Shown: positions 18,754-26,672 of the stretch, one piece after another
Numbering within the stretch: position 1 is the first letter of the stretch
How the letters are laid out: every line of letters starts with the position of its first letter
Source of the DNA: JAICIG01 sp035532215
Lineage (GTDB): Bacteria > Planctomycetota > Planctomycetia > Pirellulales > JAICIG01
Direction: 5' to 3'
Length of the DNA stretch: 44,608 bases
NCBI GenBank assembly: GCA_035532215.1
Contig: DATKRK010000126.1
Location: forward strand, 1-44,608
Made by a program: the position numbers and the translations under genes
The notes under the pieces: model-generated
The model's database searches: none
The model's input: only the letters and a program-made list of their open reading frames with translations
Told to the model about the DNA's origin: nothing

Positions 18754-19018
18754 GCGCCGCGGCTTCTTCCTCGTCGCTTTCGATAATCGCCAGCGGCTGG
18801 CCGATGGCGAGCGGTTCGTCCTCGACCACCAGCGTTTCGACGAGCACGCCGCCGGCCGGAGCGGGCAAATCGACCGTCACGCTGCCGGAGAGCACTTCGA
18901 GCAGGCGGTCGCCGGCGTTCAACGGACTGCCCGGTTCGACCAGCCAGAGACTGGCCACGACCTCGCGCGAACCCAGGCCCAGATCCGGCAGCGTCAAAAT
19001 ATGGCGGCGTTTCGGCAT
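18740..19018 (-). CDS. Stand-alone lipoyl-like domain with Ser in place of the modified Lys
   Basis: 92-residue single-domain protein. The sequence follows the biotinyl/lipoyl fold end to end: LTLPDLGLGSREVVASLWLV, AGDRLLEVLSGSVTVDLPAP, and GGVLVETLVVEDEPLAIGQP, then an acidic tail. In lipoylated domains the hairpin reads ETDKATVEVPSP; here it reads VLSGSVTVDLPAP, so the Asp-Lys pair is Gly-Ser and there is no Lys to modify. I read the codon as AGC. It starts nine bases after the lipA stop, on the same strand, so it is almost certainly co-transcribed with lipA and lipB. It may be an unmodified partner, regulator or scaffold. It is not a pseudogene by its length or reading frame. The low Lys content of the whole protein is notable. 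Confidence 0.8.
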   Translation of the reverse strand: MPKRRHILTLPDLGLGSREVVASLWLVEPGSPLNAGDRLLEVLSGSVTVDLPAPAGGVLVETLVVEDEPLAIGQPLAIIESDEEEAAAPIED

Positions 19019-19027
19019 GGGGCCGCC

Positions 19028-19981
19028 CTAAGGGGCGCGTTCGGCCATGTCTCGCGCGTGATAACTCGAACGCACGAACGGCCCGCTGGCCACTTGTTGA
19101 AAGCCCAACGCCCGAGACAATCGCCCCAACTCGTCGAATTCCTCGGGCGGAACGTATCGCGTCACCGGGAAGTGCTCGGGCGAGGGCTGCAAGTATTGGC
19201 CGAGCGTCAACAGATCGCAGCCGGCGTCGCGCAGATCGGCCAACGTTTCTAAAAGTTCTTCGCGAGTTTCGCCGAGGCCGAGCATCAACCCGCTCTTGGT
19301 CTTGATCGCGGGATTGAGTTGCTTCACGCGGCGGAGCAGAGCCAGGGTCCAGCGATAGTCGCTCTTGCGGCCGCGAACCTGTCGATAAAGCCGCGGCACG
19401 GTCTCGGTATTGTGGTTGAAGACTTCCGGGGCGGCTTCCACGATGCGCTCGATGGTGCCCGGCTTGCCGAGAAAGTCGGGCGTGAGCACTTCCACCGCGG
19501 CGCCCGTGGCGGCCCGCACGGCCAACACGCAGCGATAAAAGTGCTCGGCGCCGCCGTCGGACAGATCGTCGCGCGTGACCGAGGTGATGACCACGTGCTT
19601 CAGACCCAAGCGCAGGCTGGCTTCGGCCAGGCGCTCGGGCTCATCGAGTTGGACAGCCTGCGTCTTGCCCTTGGCCACCGAACAGAACCCGCATGGCCGG
19701 GTGCAAACGTTGCCCAGGATCATGAAGGTGGCCGTCTTCTGCGAATAACACTCCATGCGATTGGGGCACTTAGCGTTATCGCAGACCGTCTCCAGCCGCA
19801 ACTCTTCCAGCAGCGAGGCGGTGAAATGATTCGCGTTGCCCAACGGCACGTTCCGCTTCAGCCAGCGGGGCAGCCGCCGCGGCGACTCGCCGGGCGATTC
19901 GATCGGCAAGGCGGCGCGCGCGGCTTCGTCTTTCGCCGCCGCTTCCGCCGGGCGATTATCCAACACGGGCAGTCGGTGCAT
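19028..19981 (-). CDS. lipA: Lipoyl synthase
   Basis: 317-residue radical SAM enzyme that inserts two sulfurs into octanoyl groups bound to lipoyl domains. The auxiliary cluster ligands are complete: CDNAKCPNRMEC gives Cys67, Cys72 and Cys78. The radical SAM motif CTRPCGFC gives Cys93, Cys97 and Cys100. The C-terminal VRSSYHARD supplies the conserved Ser ligand of the auxiliary cluster. The rest (KHVVITSVTRDDLSDGGAEH, VFNHNTETVPRLY) is canonical, so this enzyme looks fully active. The ATG at 19981 has GGAG about eight bases upstream and overlaps the end of the LipB-like gene by 26 bases. The lipoyl-like domain gene follows nine bases downstream. Confidence 0.97.
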   Translation of the reverse strand: MHRLPVLDNRPAEAAAKDEAARAALPIESPGESPRRLPRWLKRNVPLGNANHFTASLLEELRLETVCDNAKCPNRMECYSQKTATFMILGNVCTRPCGFCSVAKGKTQAVQLDEPERLAEASLRLGLKHVVITSVTRDDLSDGGAEHFYRCVLAVRAATGAAVEVLTPDFLGKPGTIERIVEAAPEVFNHNTETVPRLYRQVRGRKSDYRWTLALLRRVKQLNPAIKTKSGLMLGLGETREELLETLADLRDAGCDLLTLGQYLQPSPEHFPVTRYVPPEEFDELGRLSRALGFQQVASGPFVRSSYHARDMAERAP

Positions 19982-20717
19982 GGCTCGCTCCGTGAGGATG
20001 CGCGAACAAAGGGTGCCCCGTATAAATATGATAGCGATCGCAGCCGAAAGCCGCGGCGAACCGCCGCACGACCGCCTCGCGCAGCCCCGACATTCGCACC
20101 GGCTGCTGCCGTTCGCTGACGAGCGAACTCATGGGCGTTCCGCCTTGAGGATCGCCGTTCACCCAGCGAAACAAGGTCGTCGCCGGCGCCAGGTTGACGT
20201 AAGCCCCGAAATAACTTACGCCGTTTTTGATCGCCGCGCCGAAAAAGGCCACCTGTCCGGCCCGCCCCCAAATGCCCTCGCGATCCGGCTCGGTGCGGCC
20301 CGTGAACCGCAAATCGGCCAGCGCGGCCATGATGGCGCTCTGCAATCGCGCCAGATAGTCGCCGACCAACAGTCCGTGCCATTCGAGGGGCACGATCGGG
20401 TAGACGGCCAGTTGGCCGGGGGCGTGAACCAGGCAGCCGCCGCCGCGATTGACCCAGCGGATTTCCAGGCGCCGGCTTTCCAGTTCTCGCCGGTCGAGCC
20501 GGATGTGGGCTCGCGAACCTTGGCGGCCGACCGAGATCGACAGCGGATGTTCGCAAACCAGCAGCGAAATCTGGCCGTCGTTGCGGCCCGCCGTTTCGTA
20601 GACCAGCCGCTGCTGCAAGGCCAGGCAAGCATCGAAATCGACCACTCCCAGCAGGTAGGCTTCTACCGCGGGCGCACTCCCAACGATCGCAGGATGGCGG
20701 GTCGACCTCGATTCCAT
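19956..20717 (-). CDS. lipB: LipB-like octanoyltransferase lacking the recognisable Lys/Cys catalytic pair
   Basis: 253-residue member of the biotin/lipoate A/B transferase family. LLVCEHPLSISVGRQGSRAH and VNRGGGCLVHAPGQLAVYPI match the LipB blocks that read EHxPxYTxGrxg and RGGQxTYHGPGQ. In Escherichia coli LipB the catalytic Lys precedes IxxLG and the catalytic Cys lies in NPCG. Here the corresponding stretches are GQVAFFGAA (Gln for Lys) and RWVNGDPQGGTPMSSL (no Cys). The FHG block is YFG. It could be inactive, use another residue such as the Cys in RGGGC, or be an octanoyl carrier. The start at 20717 fits the family length; a TTG at 20816 would add 33 residues. It is the first gene of the cassette with lipA and the lipoyl-like domain. 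Confidence 0.8.
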   Translation of the reverse strand: MESRSTRHPAIVGSAPAVEAYLLGVVDFDACLALQQRLVYETAGRNDGQISLLVCEHPLSISVGRQGSRAHIRLDRRELESRRLEIRWVNRGGGCLVHAPGQLAVYPIVPLEWHGLLVGDYLARLQSAIMAALADLRFTGRTEPDREGIWGRAGQVAFFGAAIKNGVSYFGAYVNLAPATTLFRWVNGDPQGGTPMSSLVSERQQPVRMSGLREAVVRRFAAAFGCDRYHIYTGHPLFAHPHGASHAPTARVG

Positions 20718-20920
20718 GTCAAAAGCGCATTCGGAGAAGGCTCTCCCGTCGGCGTCGAGCCGCAACGGGCGACTTGAGCCGGATGGGCCGGGCGAGTAAA
20801 AGGTTTCATGGTACAATTCTCTTGCCTGCCGTGACGCATGTTACTCTAACACGCCTCGCAGGCCGAGAAAAGACGGATTGTCGAGAGACAAAGCGAGTAG
20901 GGAAGCGTCCGAGTCAACGC

Positions 20921-21010
20921 TGTAGGGAACGCCCTCCGTGGCGTTCCAGGAATCGCGGAGGCAGACTGTTTTCGCGGGTTTCCGGAACGCCACGGAGGGC
21001 GTTCCCTACA
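20921..21010. repeat. 90-bp perfect inverted-repeat element upstream of smpB
   Basis: A 27-bp arm beginning TGTAGGGAACGCCCTCCGTG (20921-20947) is perfectly complementary to 20984-21010, which ends GTTCCCTACA. The 36-base interior is itself partly self-complementary. The element ends 51 bases before the apparent smpB start. Confidence 0.92.
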
Positions 21011-21061
21011 GAATCAACCGCACGAGCCGCTGCATACGGCCAGCGACGAAGGGAGTTCGCC

Positions 21062-21553
21062 ACGGGCAAAAACAAAGCCAAGCCGGCCTCGGACAAGGAA
21101 CACGACAACGAGCGCGTGATCGCGCAAAACCGCAGCGCCCGGCACGAATACGAAGTGCTGGAGACGCTGGAGTGCGGCATTGCGCTCGTGGGCAGCGAGG
21201 TGAAGAGCCTGCGCACCGGCCGGCTGTCGCTGGACGAAGCTTACGGCCGCCTGAAGAACGGCGAAGTCTGGCTGCTCGGCTGCGACATTCCGGAATACGT
21301 GCAGGCCAACCGTTTCAACCACGAGCCGCGACGACCGCGCAAACTGTTGATGCACCGTCGCGAAATCCGCAAGTTCGCCAGCCGGGCCTACGAACAAGGG
21401 CTGACGCTGGTGCCCTTGAAGATTTATTTCAAGCAAGGCCGGGCCAAGGTGTTGATGGGCATTTGCCGCGGCCGCAAGCTGCACGACAAGCGAGAGAAAA
21501 TGAAAACCGCATCCGTCAAACGCGACATCGAACGGGCCATGCGCCACCGCTGA
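21062..21553 (+). CDS. smpB: SsrA-binding protein SmpB, apparently starting at ACG
   Basis: 163-residue SmpB, the tmRNA partner that rescues stalled ribosomes. It matches the family along its length: VIAQNRSARHEYEVLETLEC, IALVGSEVKSLRTGRLSLDE, then GCDIPEYVQANRFNHEP and the basic tail (KLHDKREKMKTASVKRDIER). The family begins about ten residues before VIAQNR. The codon at that point is ACG at 21062, six bases after GGGAG. No ATG, GTG or TTG lies in frame close by; the nearest in-frame starts are near 20774-20783, more than 270 bases upstream, and the extra sequence would be encoded by a palindromic element. Either ACG is used as start or the base is a mutation or sequencing error. tmRNA itself is not seen in this window. 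Confidence 0.9.
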   Translation, partial: TGKNKAKPASDKEHDNERVIAQNRSARHEYEVLETLECGIALVGSEVKSLRTGRLSLDEAYGRLKNGEVWLLGCDIPEYVQANRFNHEPRRPRKLLMHRREIRKFASRAYEQGLTLVPLKIYFKQGRAKVLMGICRGRKLHDKREKMKTASVKRDIERAMRHR

Positions 21554-21693
21554 TCGCGCGCGCCCGGGAATCGACATGCGACTGGCGTTTGAGCCTTGGC
21601 GAGGATCCAGCTAATCGAGCATCGCGGAGTTGCAGGTAGCGATGTTTTTGAGGATGCGTTGGCCACCCAATGACCAAGGCTCAGTGGCCGGCC

Positions 21694-21960
21694 CTATCCT
21701 TTGCCGACAGTTAGGCAAAGTGCATGCAACAAGCGCGGAGTGAAGGCGTAGTAGAGAAGCACGTCGTCAGTAGGGTGTAGGTTTACAAGACGAGCGCGCC
21801 AGGCTCCGATTTCGGGGACAAGAACCCCGTGATTCTCAGGGCTTCTCTTCAAGGACCAAAGTGCGCCTTCGACTGCTTCGCGTAGACTCGGGATCGTTTG
21901 CGCGAGAGTCTCTAGGTCTGCCTCAAAATTGGTGGTCCTCAGAATTCCCCTAGCGGTCAT
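21694..21960 (-). CDS. RelE/ParE-like toxin of a Panacea toxin-antitoxin pair
   Basis: 88-residue protein resembling RelE/HigB-type toxins: an N-terminal helix pair (FEADLETLAQTIPSLREAV), then WRARLVNLHPTDDVLLYYAF, and a short strand ending LCLTVGKG. Family members cut or modify RNA or act on gyrase; the exact activity cannot be read from this sequence. The gene starts 11 bases inside the end of the upstream Panacea-domain gene on the same strand, the usual overlap for a toxin-antitoxin operon. Local base composition is lower in G+C than the flanks, consistent with acquisition. Confidence in the pair is higher than in the toxin subtype. Confidence 0.68.
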   Translation of the reverse strand: MTARGILRTTNFEADLETLAQTIPSLREAVEGALWSLKRSPENHGVLVPEIGAWRARLVNLHPTDDVLLYYAFTPRLLHALCLTVGKG

Positions 21961-22525
21961 TTCCGAGGCACTCTTTCACGATGGGGCGAAGCTTTGCGGC
22001 TAGAGCGGAATCGATTTTATCATGGCTCGGTTGCCCGAAGTCGACAAGCGAGACCTCATACGGGATTTCCTCTCCGTTCTCGGCCAGTTGCCAACCAAGA
22101 AAATCGTGCGACATGGCACTGATTTGCGTCGCGTTTACGCCGGCACATTCACAGAGGATTGCGTCAACCAAAGCGATCTCGTCTGCCGTGAACGCAGCTA
22201 GATTTGCATCGCGTAAAGCGTATGTGCGCTTTTGCTTTTTGCCGTGGTAAGAAAGTTCGCCAAAGGCAACTTCTCCAGTTTGCTCCATCCCTTTTAGAAT
22301 AGGCATGATTGCGCGAGGGGCTGGGCCGTTGGGCAAGCGTTGATAAACATGCCTCGTCATGGACCTCCCAAACTGCCGATATGCAAGGAAGTCCGCATAA
22401 AACAGCAATTTGTTGAGCTTTGTGGCGCCGAATGCCTGATCGCCCGCGGAGCGGCTGCAGATGTAGAGAATAAGCTCTCTCATCTTTTCATCGTCGGGGA
22501 TTTTTGAAAGGTCCAGCTTTACCAT
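21950..22525 (-). CDS. Panacea-domain (SocA/DUF4065-like) antitoxin
   Basis: 191-residue protein with the Panacea core: TKLNKLLFYADFLAYRQFGR, then TRHVYQRLPNGPAP and a long helical C-terminal part. This domain was described as a promiscuous antitoxin fold that neutralises many unrelated toxins by direct binding, which fits the small toxin-like gene encoded directly after it. The ATG at 22525 (MVKLDLSKIP) is preferred over a TTG six codons earlier. The upstream gap is AT-rich. Regulation by self-repression is common for such operons but no operator is evident. Confidence 0.82.
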   Translation of the reverse strand: MVKLDLSKIPDDEKMRELILYICSRSAGDQAFGATKLNKLLFYADFLAYRQFGRSMTRHVYQRLPNGPAPRAIMPILKGMEQTGEVAFGELSYHGKKQKRTYALRDANLAAFTADEIALVDAILCECAGVNATQISAMSHDFLGWQLAENGEEIPYEVSLVDFGQPSHDKIDSALAAKLRPIVKECLGNDR

Positions 22526-22835
22526 GTCTGGAGCGCACAACAAAAAAAAGGGGTTCGCGTGTCGATAGCCAAGCTAACCGAATACTGCACAAATGTCAAC
22601 ATTGGCGCCGCACAACAAATGACTTGAGTTGCAAATCTTTCGCCAACGCCGCTAGAAACAGCGGGTTTGGCCAGACGAGAGGCGAGAACAGATGAGCGGC
22701 AGACATATAAACCTTGCGACTATATTAACACGTCCGCTAGATTTACCCGATAGACTTCGGCTGCCACGTTTGATTGGCCCGGGCATTTTCGCCGGGTCTT
22801 GTGCAGAATCCGCCAGCAAGAAGGGTCGTTGCGTT
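22526..22835. other. AT-rich gene-free gap between the toxin-antitoxin pair and the HIT gene
   Basis: About 310 bases without a supportable gene. It is less G+C-rich than the flanks and must carry divergent promoters for the Panacea operon and the HIT-dGTPase genes. No clear promoter box or hairpin could be assigned by eye. Confidence 0.4.
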
Positions 22836-23384
22836 TTGAACCACGAACAGCTTTGGGCGCCCTGGCGGTTGGGCTACGTCAAAGGAGACCGGACGGTCGC
22901 CGAGCGGCCCGTTGCGCTGCCGCCGGGGGCCGACGCGGGCTGCTTTATGTGCCGGGCCGCGGCCGATACGGCCGACCGCGAGAACCTGGTCGTACATCGC
23001 GGGCGGCGCTCGCTGGCGATCTTGAATCGTTATCCCTACAACAACGGCCACGTGCTCGTCGCCCCGCAAGAGCATCTGGCCCGGCTCGATCTGGCGCCGG
23101 CCGAAACCCACGCCGAAATGAACGCGATCATCCGCGAGTTGGTGTGTGTGATCGAACGCACGATGAACGCCGAAGGCTTCAACGTGGGCCTGAACCTGGG
23201 CCGCGTCGCGGGGGCGGGCGTGCCGGGGCACCTGCACTGGCACGTCGTGCCGCGGTGGAGCGGCGACACGAATTTCATGCCCGTGCTGGGCGGCGTGGAC
23301 GTGATTCCGCAAGCCCTCGATGCCGCCTGGGAATTGTTGTCGGGCGAGTTGGCTCGTTCCCCGCTGGCGGGCGAGGGCCGATGA
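22836..23384 (+). CDS. HIT-family hydrolase
   Basis: 182-residue histidine-triad protein. HLHWHVVPRW near residues 130-140 is the triad, whose middle His attacks the alpha-phosphate of nucleotide substrates such as Ap4A or AMP-lysine. An N-terminal CFMC pair near residue 40 probably helps bind zinc, as in many bacterial HIT proteins. NHEQLWAPWRLGYV is the usual family start, so I used the TTG at 22836 with AGAAGGG about nine bases upstream. An in-frame ATG at 22692 would add 48 residues without similarity. The dGTPase gene begins 10 bases after the stop. Confidence 0.85.
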   Translation: MNHEQLWAPWRLGYVKGDRTVAERPVALPPGADAGCFMCRAAADTADRENLVVHRGRRSLAILNRYPYNNGHVLVAPQEHLARLDLAPAETHAEMNAIIRELVCVIERTMNAEGFNVGLNLGRVAGAGVPGHLHWHVVPRWSGDTNFMPVLGGVDVIPQALDAAWELLSGELARSPLAGEGR

Positions 23385-23394
23385 GCGACGGCTT

Positions 23395-24540
23395 ATGAGC
23401 CTTGCCAAACCCGACGCCGCAGCGCAAACGGGCGAGTGGATCGCGGCGCGCGAGGCGATCTTGTTGGCGCCGTACGCGATGCACGGCGCCGACACGGCCG
23501 GCCGCAGATACCCCGAGCCGCCGCACCCGTACCGCGGCCCGTTTCAGCGCGATCGCGACCGCATCGTCCACAGCGCCGCGTACCGGCGGCTGAGCGCGAA
23601 GATGCAGGTCTTCACGGGCGAAATGGGCGATTACCATCGCACCCGGCTAACCCACACGCACGAGGTCGCCTCGGTGGCCCGCACCGTCGGCCGGGCGCTG
23701 CGGCTGAACGAGGACCTGATCGAGGCCCTGGCTTTGGCCCACGATCTCGGGCATCCGCCGTTCGGGCACGCCGGCGAAGACGCCTTGGACGAATGCCTGA
23801 AATCCGAGGGCGGCTTTTCGCACAACCGGCACGCGCTGTCGATCGTCGAAGAGTTGGAACAGCGCTATCCCGATTTTCCGGGCCTGAACCTGAGCCTCGA
23901 AGTGCTCGAAGGCCAAGCCGGGCGGATCGTCAAGGAGCAGGGCGAACTTCGCCCGCTGTTGGAAGCCCAGGTGGTCGAAGCGGCCGATAGCGTCGCTTAC
24001 GACACGCACGACGCCGACGACGCCCTGGAGCTCAGGCTGCTTTCCCTCGACGAATTGCTAAAGCTGCCCTTATGGAGCGAAGCGTCGCGGCGCGTCCGGC
24101 GGCGTTACGGGACGCTCGACGACAAGCAACTGAAACGAGCCGTGCTGCACGAACTGATCGATTGGCAGGTGGGCGACCTCGTCGATCGCGCCTCGCGCCG
24201 CTTGGCGGCGGGCGACTTGCACTCGGCGGCCGAAGTGCGTCAGGCCGGGTACGTCGTCGGCGTCCATCCGGAACTGGCGGAATTGAAACGGCAACTCGAG
24301 CAATTCCTGTACGATCGCGTTTATCGGCACCCCGACGTTTTGCGTTTGCGATGGCAGGCGCAGGCCATGCTGGCGGAAATGTTCGCCGGCTACGTCGCCC
24401 GGCCCGAACTGCTGCCTGTTGGTTTTCAGGAACGAGCCGCGCGGATTGGGCTGGGGCGCAGCGTCGGCGACTACCTGGCCGGCATGACCGACCGTTTCGC
24501 CCAGCAGGAATACGGGAGATTGTTCGCCCGGCCAGGGTGA
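23395..24540 (+). CDS. Deoxyguanosinetriphosphate triphosphohydrolase-like HD protein
   Basis: 381-residue HD-domain phosphohydrolase of the dGTPase family, which removes triphosphate from dNTPs. The first metal-binding stretch is RTRLTHTHEVASVARTVGRA near residue 85; the HD pair and following motif lie in ALAHDLGHPPFGHAGEDAL near 115. FQRDRDRIVHSAAYRRLSAK is the family's N-terminal fingerprint. I chose the ATG at 23395 (MSLAKPD), close after the HIT gene, because the longer frame from 23320 overlaps that gene. Such enzymes adjust dNTP pools and some serve in antiphage defence; here the position next to housekeeping genes favours the former. Confidence 0.9.
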   Translation: MSLAKPDAAAQTGEWIAAREAILLAPYAMHGADTAGRRYPEPPHPYRGPFQRDRDRIVHSAAYRRLSAKMQVFTGEMGDYHRTRLTHTHEVASVARTVGRALRLNEDLIEALALAHDLGHPPFGHAGEDALDECLKSEGGFSHNRHALSIVEELEQRYPDFPGLNLSLEVLEGQAGRIVKEQGELRPLLEAQVVEAADSVAYDTHDADDALELRLLSLDELLKLPLWSEASRRVRRRYGTLDDKQLKRAVLHELIDWQVGDLVDRASRRLAAGDLHSAAEVRQAGYVVGVHPELAELKRQLEQFLYDRVYRHPDVLRLRWQAQAMLAEMFAGYVARPELLPVGFQERAARIGLGRSVGDYLAGMTDRFAQQEYGRLFARPG

Positions 24541-24649
24541 AGTGGCGGTTCCCTGTCGCCTTGCCTCGGGAAATGCTAGACTTAAGCCTAAGAGTTTTCC
24601 GCCACCAGCGGGGCGACGATCCCGCCATAGGGATTACCTTTCGGGGTAG

Positions 24650-25690
24650 ATGCAACCGATGCCATTGATCGTACTGCGTTTGATTTTCTTCCTGGTCGCG
24701 ATCGGGCTAGCGGTTTCGCTGGTGCAAACCATGCCCGAAGGCGCCAACTGGGCGCCCTTCTTGGTGTTCGGGGGAATCCTGGGCATTACGGCGATTGTCG
24801 CCGCAGTGGATGCGTTTTTCCCCAAGAAGCAGCTCGACGTGATTTCGTCGGTCTACTTTGGGCTGATCGTGGGCTTGTTTCTGACCTACGTCTTCCGGTT
24901 GGCGATGACGCCCGTGATGCCGCGCGACGTTTGGACCCGCTCGGTCGTGGAACTGGTCGTCGGATTGGTGATTTGCTATTCGTGCATCAGTTTGCTGCTG
25001 CAAACGCGCAAGGACTTCCGCTTCATCATTCCCTACGTCGAGTTTTCCAAGGAAATCAAGGGGCTGAAGCCGTACGTCCTCGACACCAGCGTGGTCATCG
25101 ACGGCCGGATCGCCGACGTGGTCGAAACCAAGGTGCTGGACAGCCAATTGATCATGCCGCGGTTCGTGCTGAGCGAATTGCAGGCCATCGCCGACAGTTC
25201 CGACCGCTTGCGGCGCAGCCGCGGGCGCCGGGGGTTGGATATTCTCAATCGATTGCGGTCGAACACGGCGGTTGACCTGCAAATCTACGACCGCGTGCTG
25301 CCCGAGTTCGAAGGTCACCCGGTCGACTTGAAGCTGGTGATGCTGGCCAAGCATCTCGACGGCAAAGTGGTGACCAACGACTACAACCTCAACAAGGTCG
25401 CCAAGTTGCACGGCGTCGACGTCATCAATCTGAACGAATTGGCCAACGCGCTCAAGCCGCAGTTTTTGCCCGGCGAGTCGCTCGAAGTCCACATCGTCAA
25501 GCCGGGCGAAGAGGCCAGCCAAGGCGTGGGCTACCTCGACGACGGCACGATGATCGTGATCGAGGGGGGACGCGAGCACGTGGGGAAAACCGTGAAGATC
25601 GCGGTCACCAGCGTGTTGCAGACCAGCGCCGGGCGGATGATCTTTGGCCGCTACGAATCGCTCGCGCGGAAGGGCGGAAACGGGGCGTAG
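24650..25690 (+). CDS. PIN-TRAM domain membrane protein (YacL-like)
   Basis: 346-residue membrane protein. Four hydrophobic helices occupy about residues 5-120 (RLIFFLVAIGLAVSLV, FLVFGGILGITAIVAAV, SVYFGLIVGLFLTYVF, VVELVVGLVICYSCISLLL). A PIN-type ribonuclease domain follows from about 140, beginning YVLDTSVVIDGRIADV with the first catalytic Asp, and containing VVTNDYNLNKVAKLHGV with another. The last 70 residues form a TRAM RNA-binding domain (GVGYLDDGTMIVIEGGREH). The layout equals YacL of Bacillus. The ATG at 24650 follows GGGGT closely; a second ATG nine bases on is equally possible. Confidence 0.88.
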   Translation: MQPMPLIVLRLIFFLVAIGLAVSLVQTMPEGANWAPFLVFGGILGITAIVAAVDAFFPKKQLDVISSVYFGLIVGLFLTYVFRLAMTPVMPRDVWTRSVVELVVGLVICYSCISLLLQTRKDFRFIIPYVEFSKEIKGLKPYVLDTSVVIDGRIADVVETKVLDSQLIMPRFVLSELQAIADSSDRLRRSRGRRGLDILNRLRSNTAVDLQIYDRVLPEFEGHPVDLKLVMLAKHLDGKVVTNDYNLNKVAKLHGVDVINLNELANALKPQFLPGESLEVHIVKPGEEASQGVGYLDDGTMIVIEGGREHVGKTVKIAVTSVLQTSAGRMIFGRYESLARKGGNGA

Positions 25691-25707
25691 GAGACAGGGA
25701 GCGGGCG

Positions 25708-25826
25708 AAACGGGCGAGGGCGCCCGTCCCTCCGTGTCGGCCCGTCCCTCCGTGTAAGCAAGACGGGCGAGGGTGCCCGTCCCTCCACGTTTGCGAGACG
25801 GGCGAGGGTGCCCGTCCCTCCGTGTC
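25708..25826. repeat. Three GACGGGCGAGGGTGCCCGTC-type hairpin repeats
   Basis: Three copies of a short hairpin unit (ACGGGCG, loop AGGG, CGCCCGT or the T variant) with CCCTCC after each, near 25709, 25762 and 25797. The same unit in the opposite orientation forms the 30-bp tandem array at 27253-27342. This fills the 138-bp gap before the convergent FHA gene. Confidence 0.8.
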
Positions 25827-25828
25827 GG

Positions 25829-26503
25829 CTACTCGCGAGGTTCGCCGATGGCCCTGAGGTACTCGGCCAGCAGGGCCTGAAGATCGAGCAGGTTCTGCCA
25901 GCGGCGGTCGTCGAGGTTGACCGGCTTGCCTTGCCCGTCGGTGTGGACCGAAGCGAGCAAGTCGCGGAGGCGAATGTGCAGGTATTCCAGCAGTTCGGAG
26001 AGTTGGGCCGCCTGGCCCGGACTGAGCCGCTCGGGCAGTTCCGGCGGCGACATGGATTGGCAGGTGAGTTGCAGATCGGGGTTTTCGCTCCAATTCAACT
26101 CGTATTCCAGACTGGCGGAACGCAACGAGGCGGCGGCGTTCTCCGGCGCGATCGTGCCGGTGCCTTTCAGATCGCCGCTGCGCAGGCTGGCCAGTCGCTC
26201 GGCGATCTCCTCGCGCGAGCCGAACAACAGCACCGAGCGGCCCAGCGAGATCATGTCGCCCACGCGCAGGATGCGAAGCTGGATGTCTTCCCCGTTGACC
26301 TTCGTGCCGTTGGTGCTTTCCAGATCGGTGAGCACCAGTTTGTCTTGATCTTCCTGGATTTTGAGATGGAACCGGCTGATCCGTTCGTCGTTGAGCTGAA
26401 CGGAGTTGCCCTCTTCGCGGCCAATGGTCACGGGAGTGCTCAAGCCTTCATAGACGCGCCCCCGATCGGCGCCGTCCAAAACCCGCAATGTTATCAACGC
26501 CAT
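25829..26503 (-). CDS. FHA-domain phosphopeptide-binding protein
   Basis: 224-residue cytoplasmic protein. Residues about 20-95 form a forkhead-associated domain that binds phosphothreonine: TIGREEGNSVQLNDERISRF holds the GR and S/R contacts, and LTDLESTNGTKVNG the NG pair. The C-terminal half (LSPGQAAQLSELLEYLHIRL and DDRRWQNLLDLQALLAEYL) is helical with no recognised domain. The start at 26503 (MALITLRV) fits the family; an upstream start at 26524 is possible. It would read out Ser/Thr kinase activity, and a kinase and a second FHA protein are encoded about 6 kb away. Confidence 0.83.
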   Translation of the reverse strand: MALITLRVLDGADRGRVYEGLSTPVTIGREEGNSVQLNDERISRFHLKIQEDQDKLVLTDLESTNGTKVNGEDIQLRILRVGDMISLGRSVLLFGSREEIAERLASLRSGDLKGTGTIAPENAAASLRSASLEYELNWSENPDLQLTCQSMSPPELPERLSPGQAAQLSELLEYLHIRLRDLLASVHTDGQGKPVNLDDRRWQNLLDLQALLAEYLRAIGEPRE

Positions 26504-26672
26504 GAGCCGTCGTTCAAAGTACAACTGACAAGTTCGATCCCACGGACGCCTGCGCGGACCAAGCGCTTATAGCATTCAGCCTAGCGGGGGGTCAACCCGG
26601 CGATCCGAAACGGCGTTTCGGATCGCGGCTTGAAGAACTGCACCTGAAACCTTATTCTTAACGCTCAAGGCC

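Noticed and set aside
20774..21061. Extended N-terminus of SmpB
   Set aside because: The extra 96 residues are encoded by a perfect palindromic element and unrelated sequence; SmpB proteins do not have such an extension.
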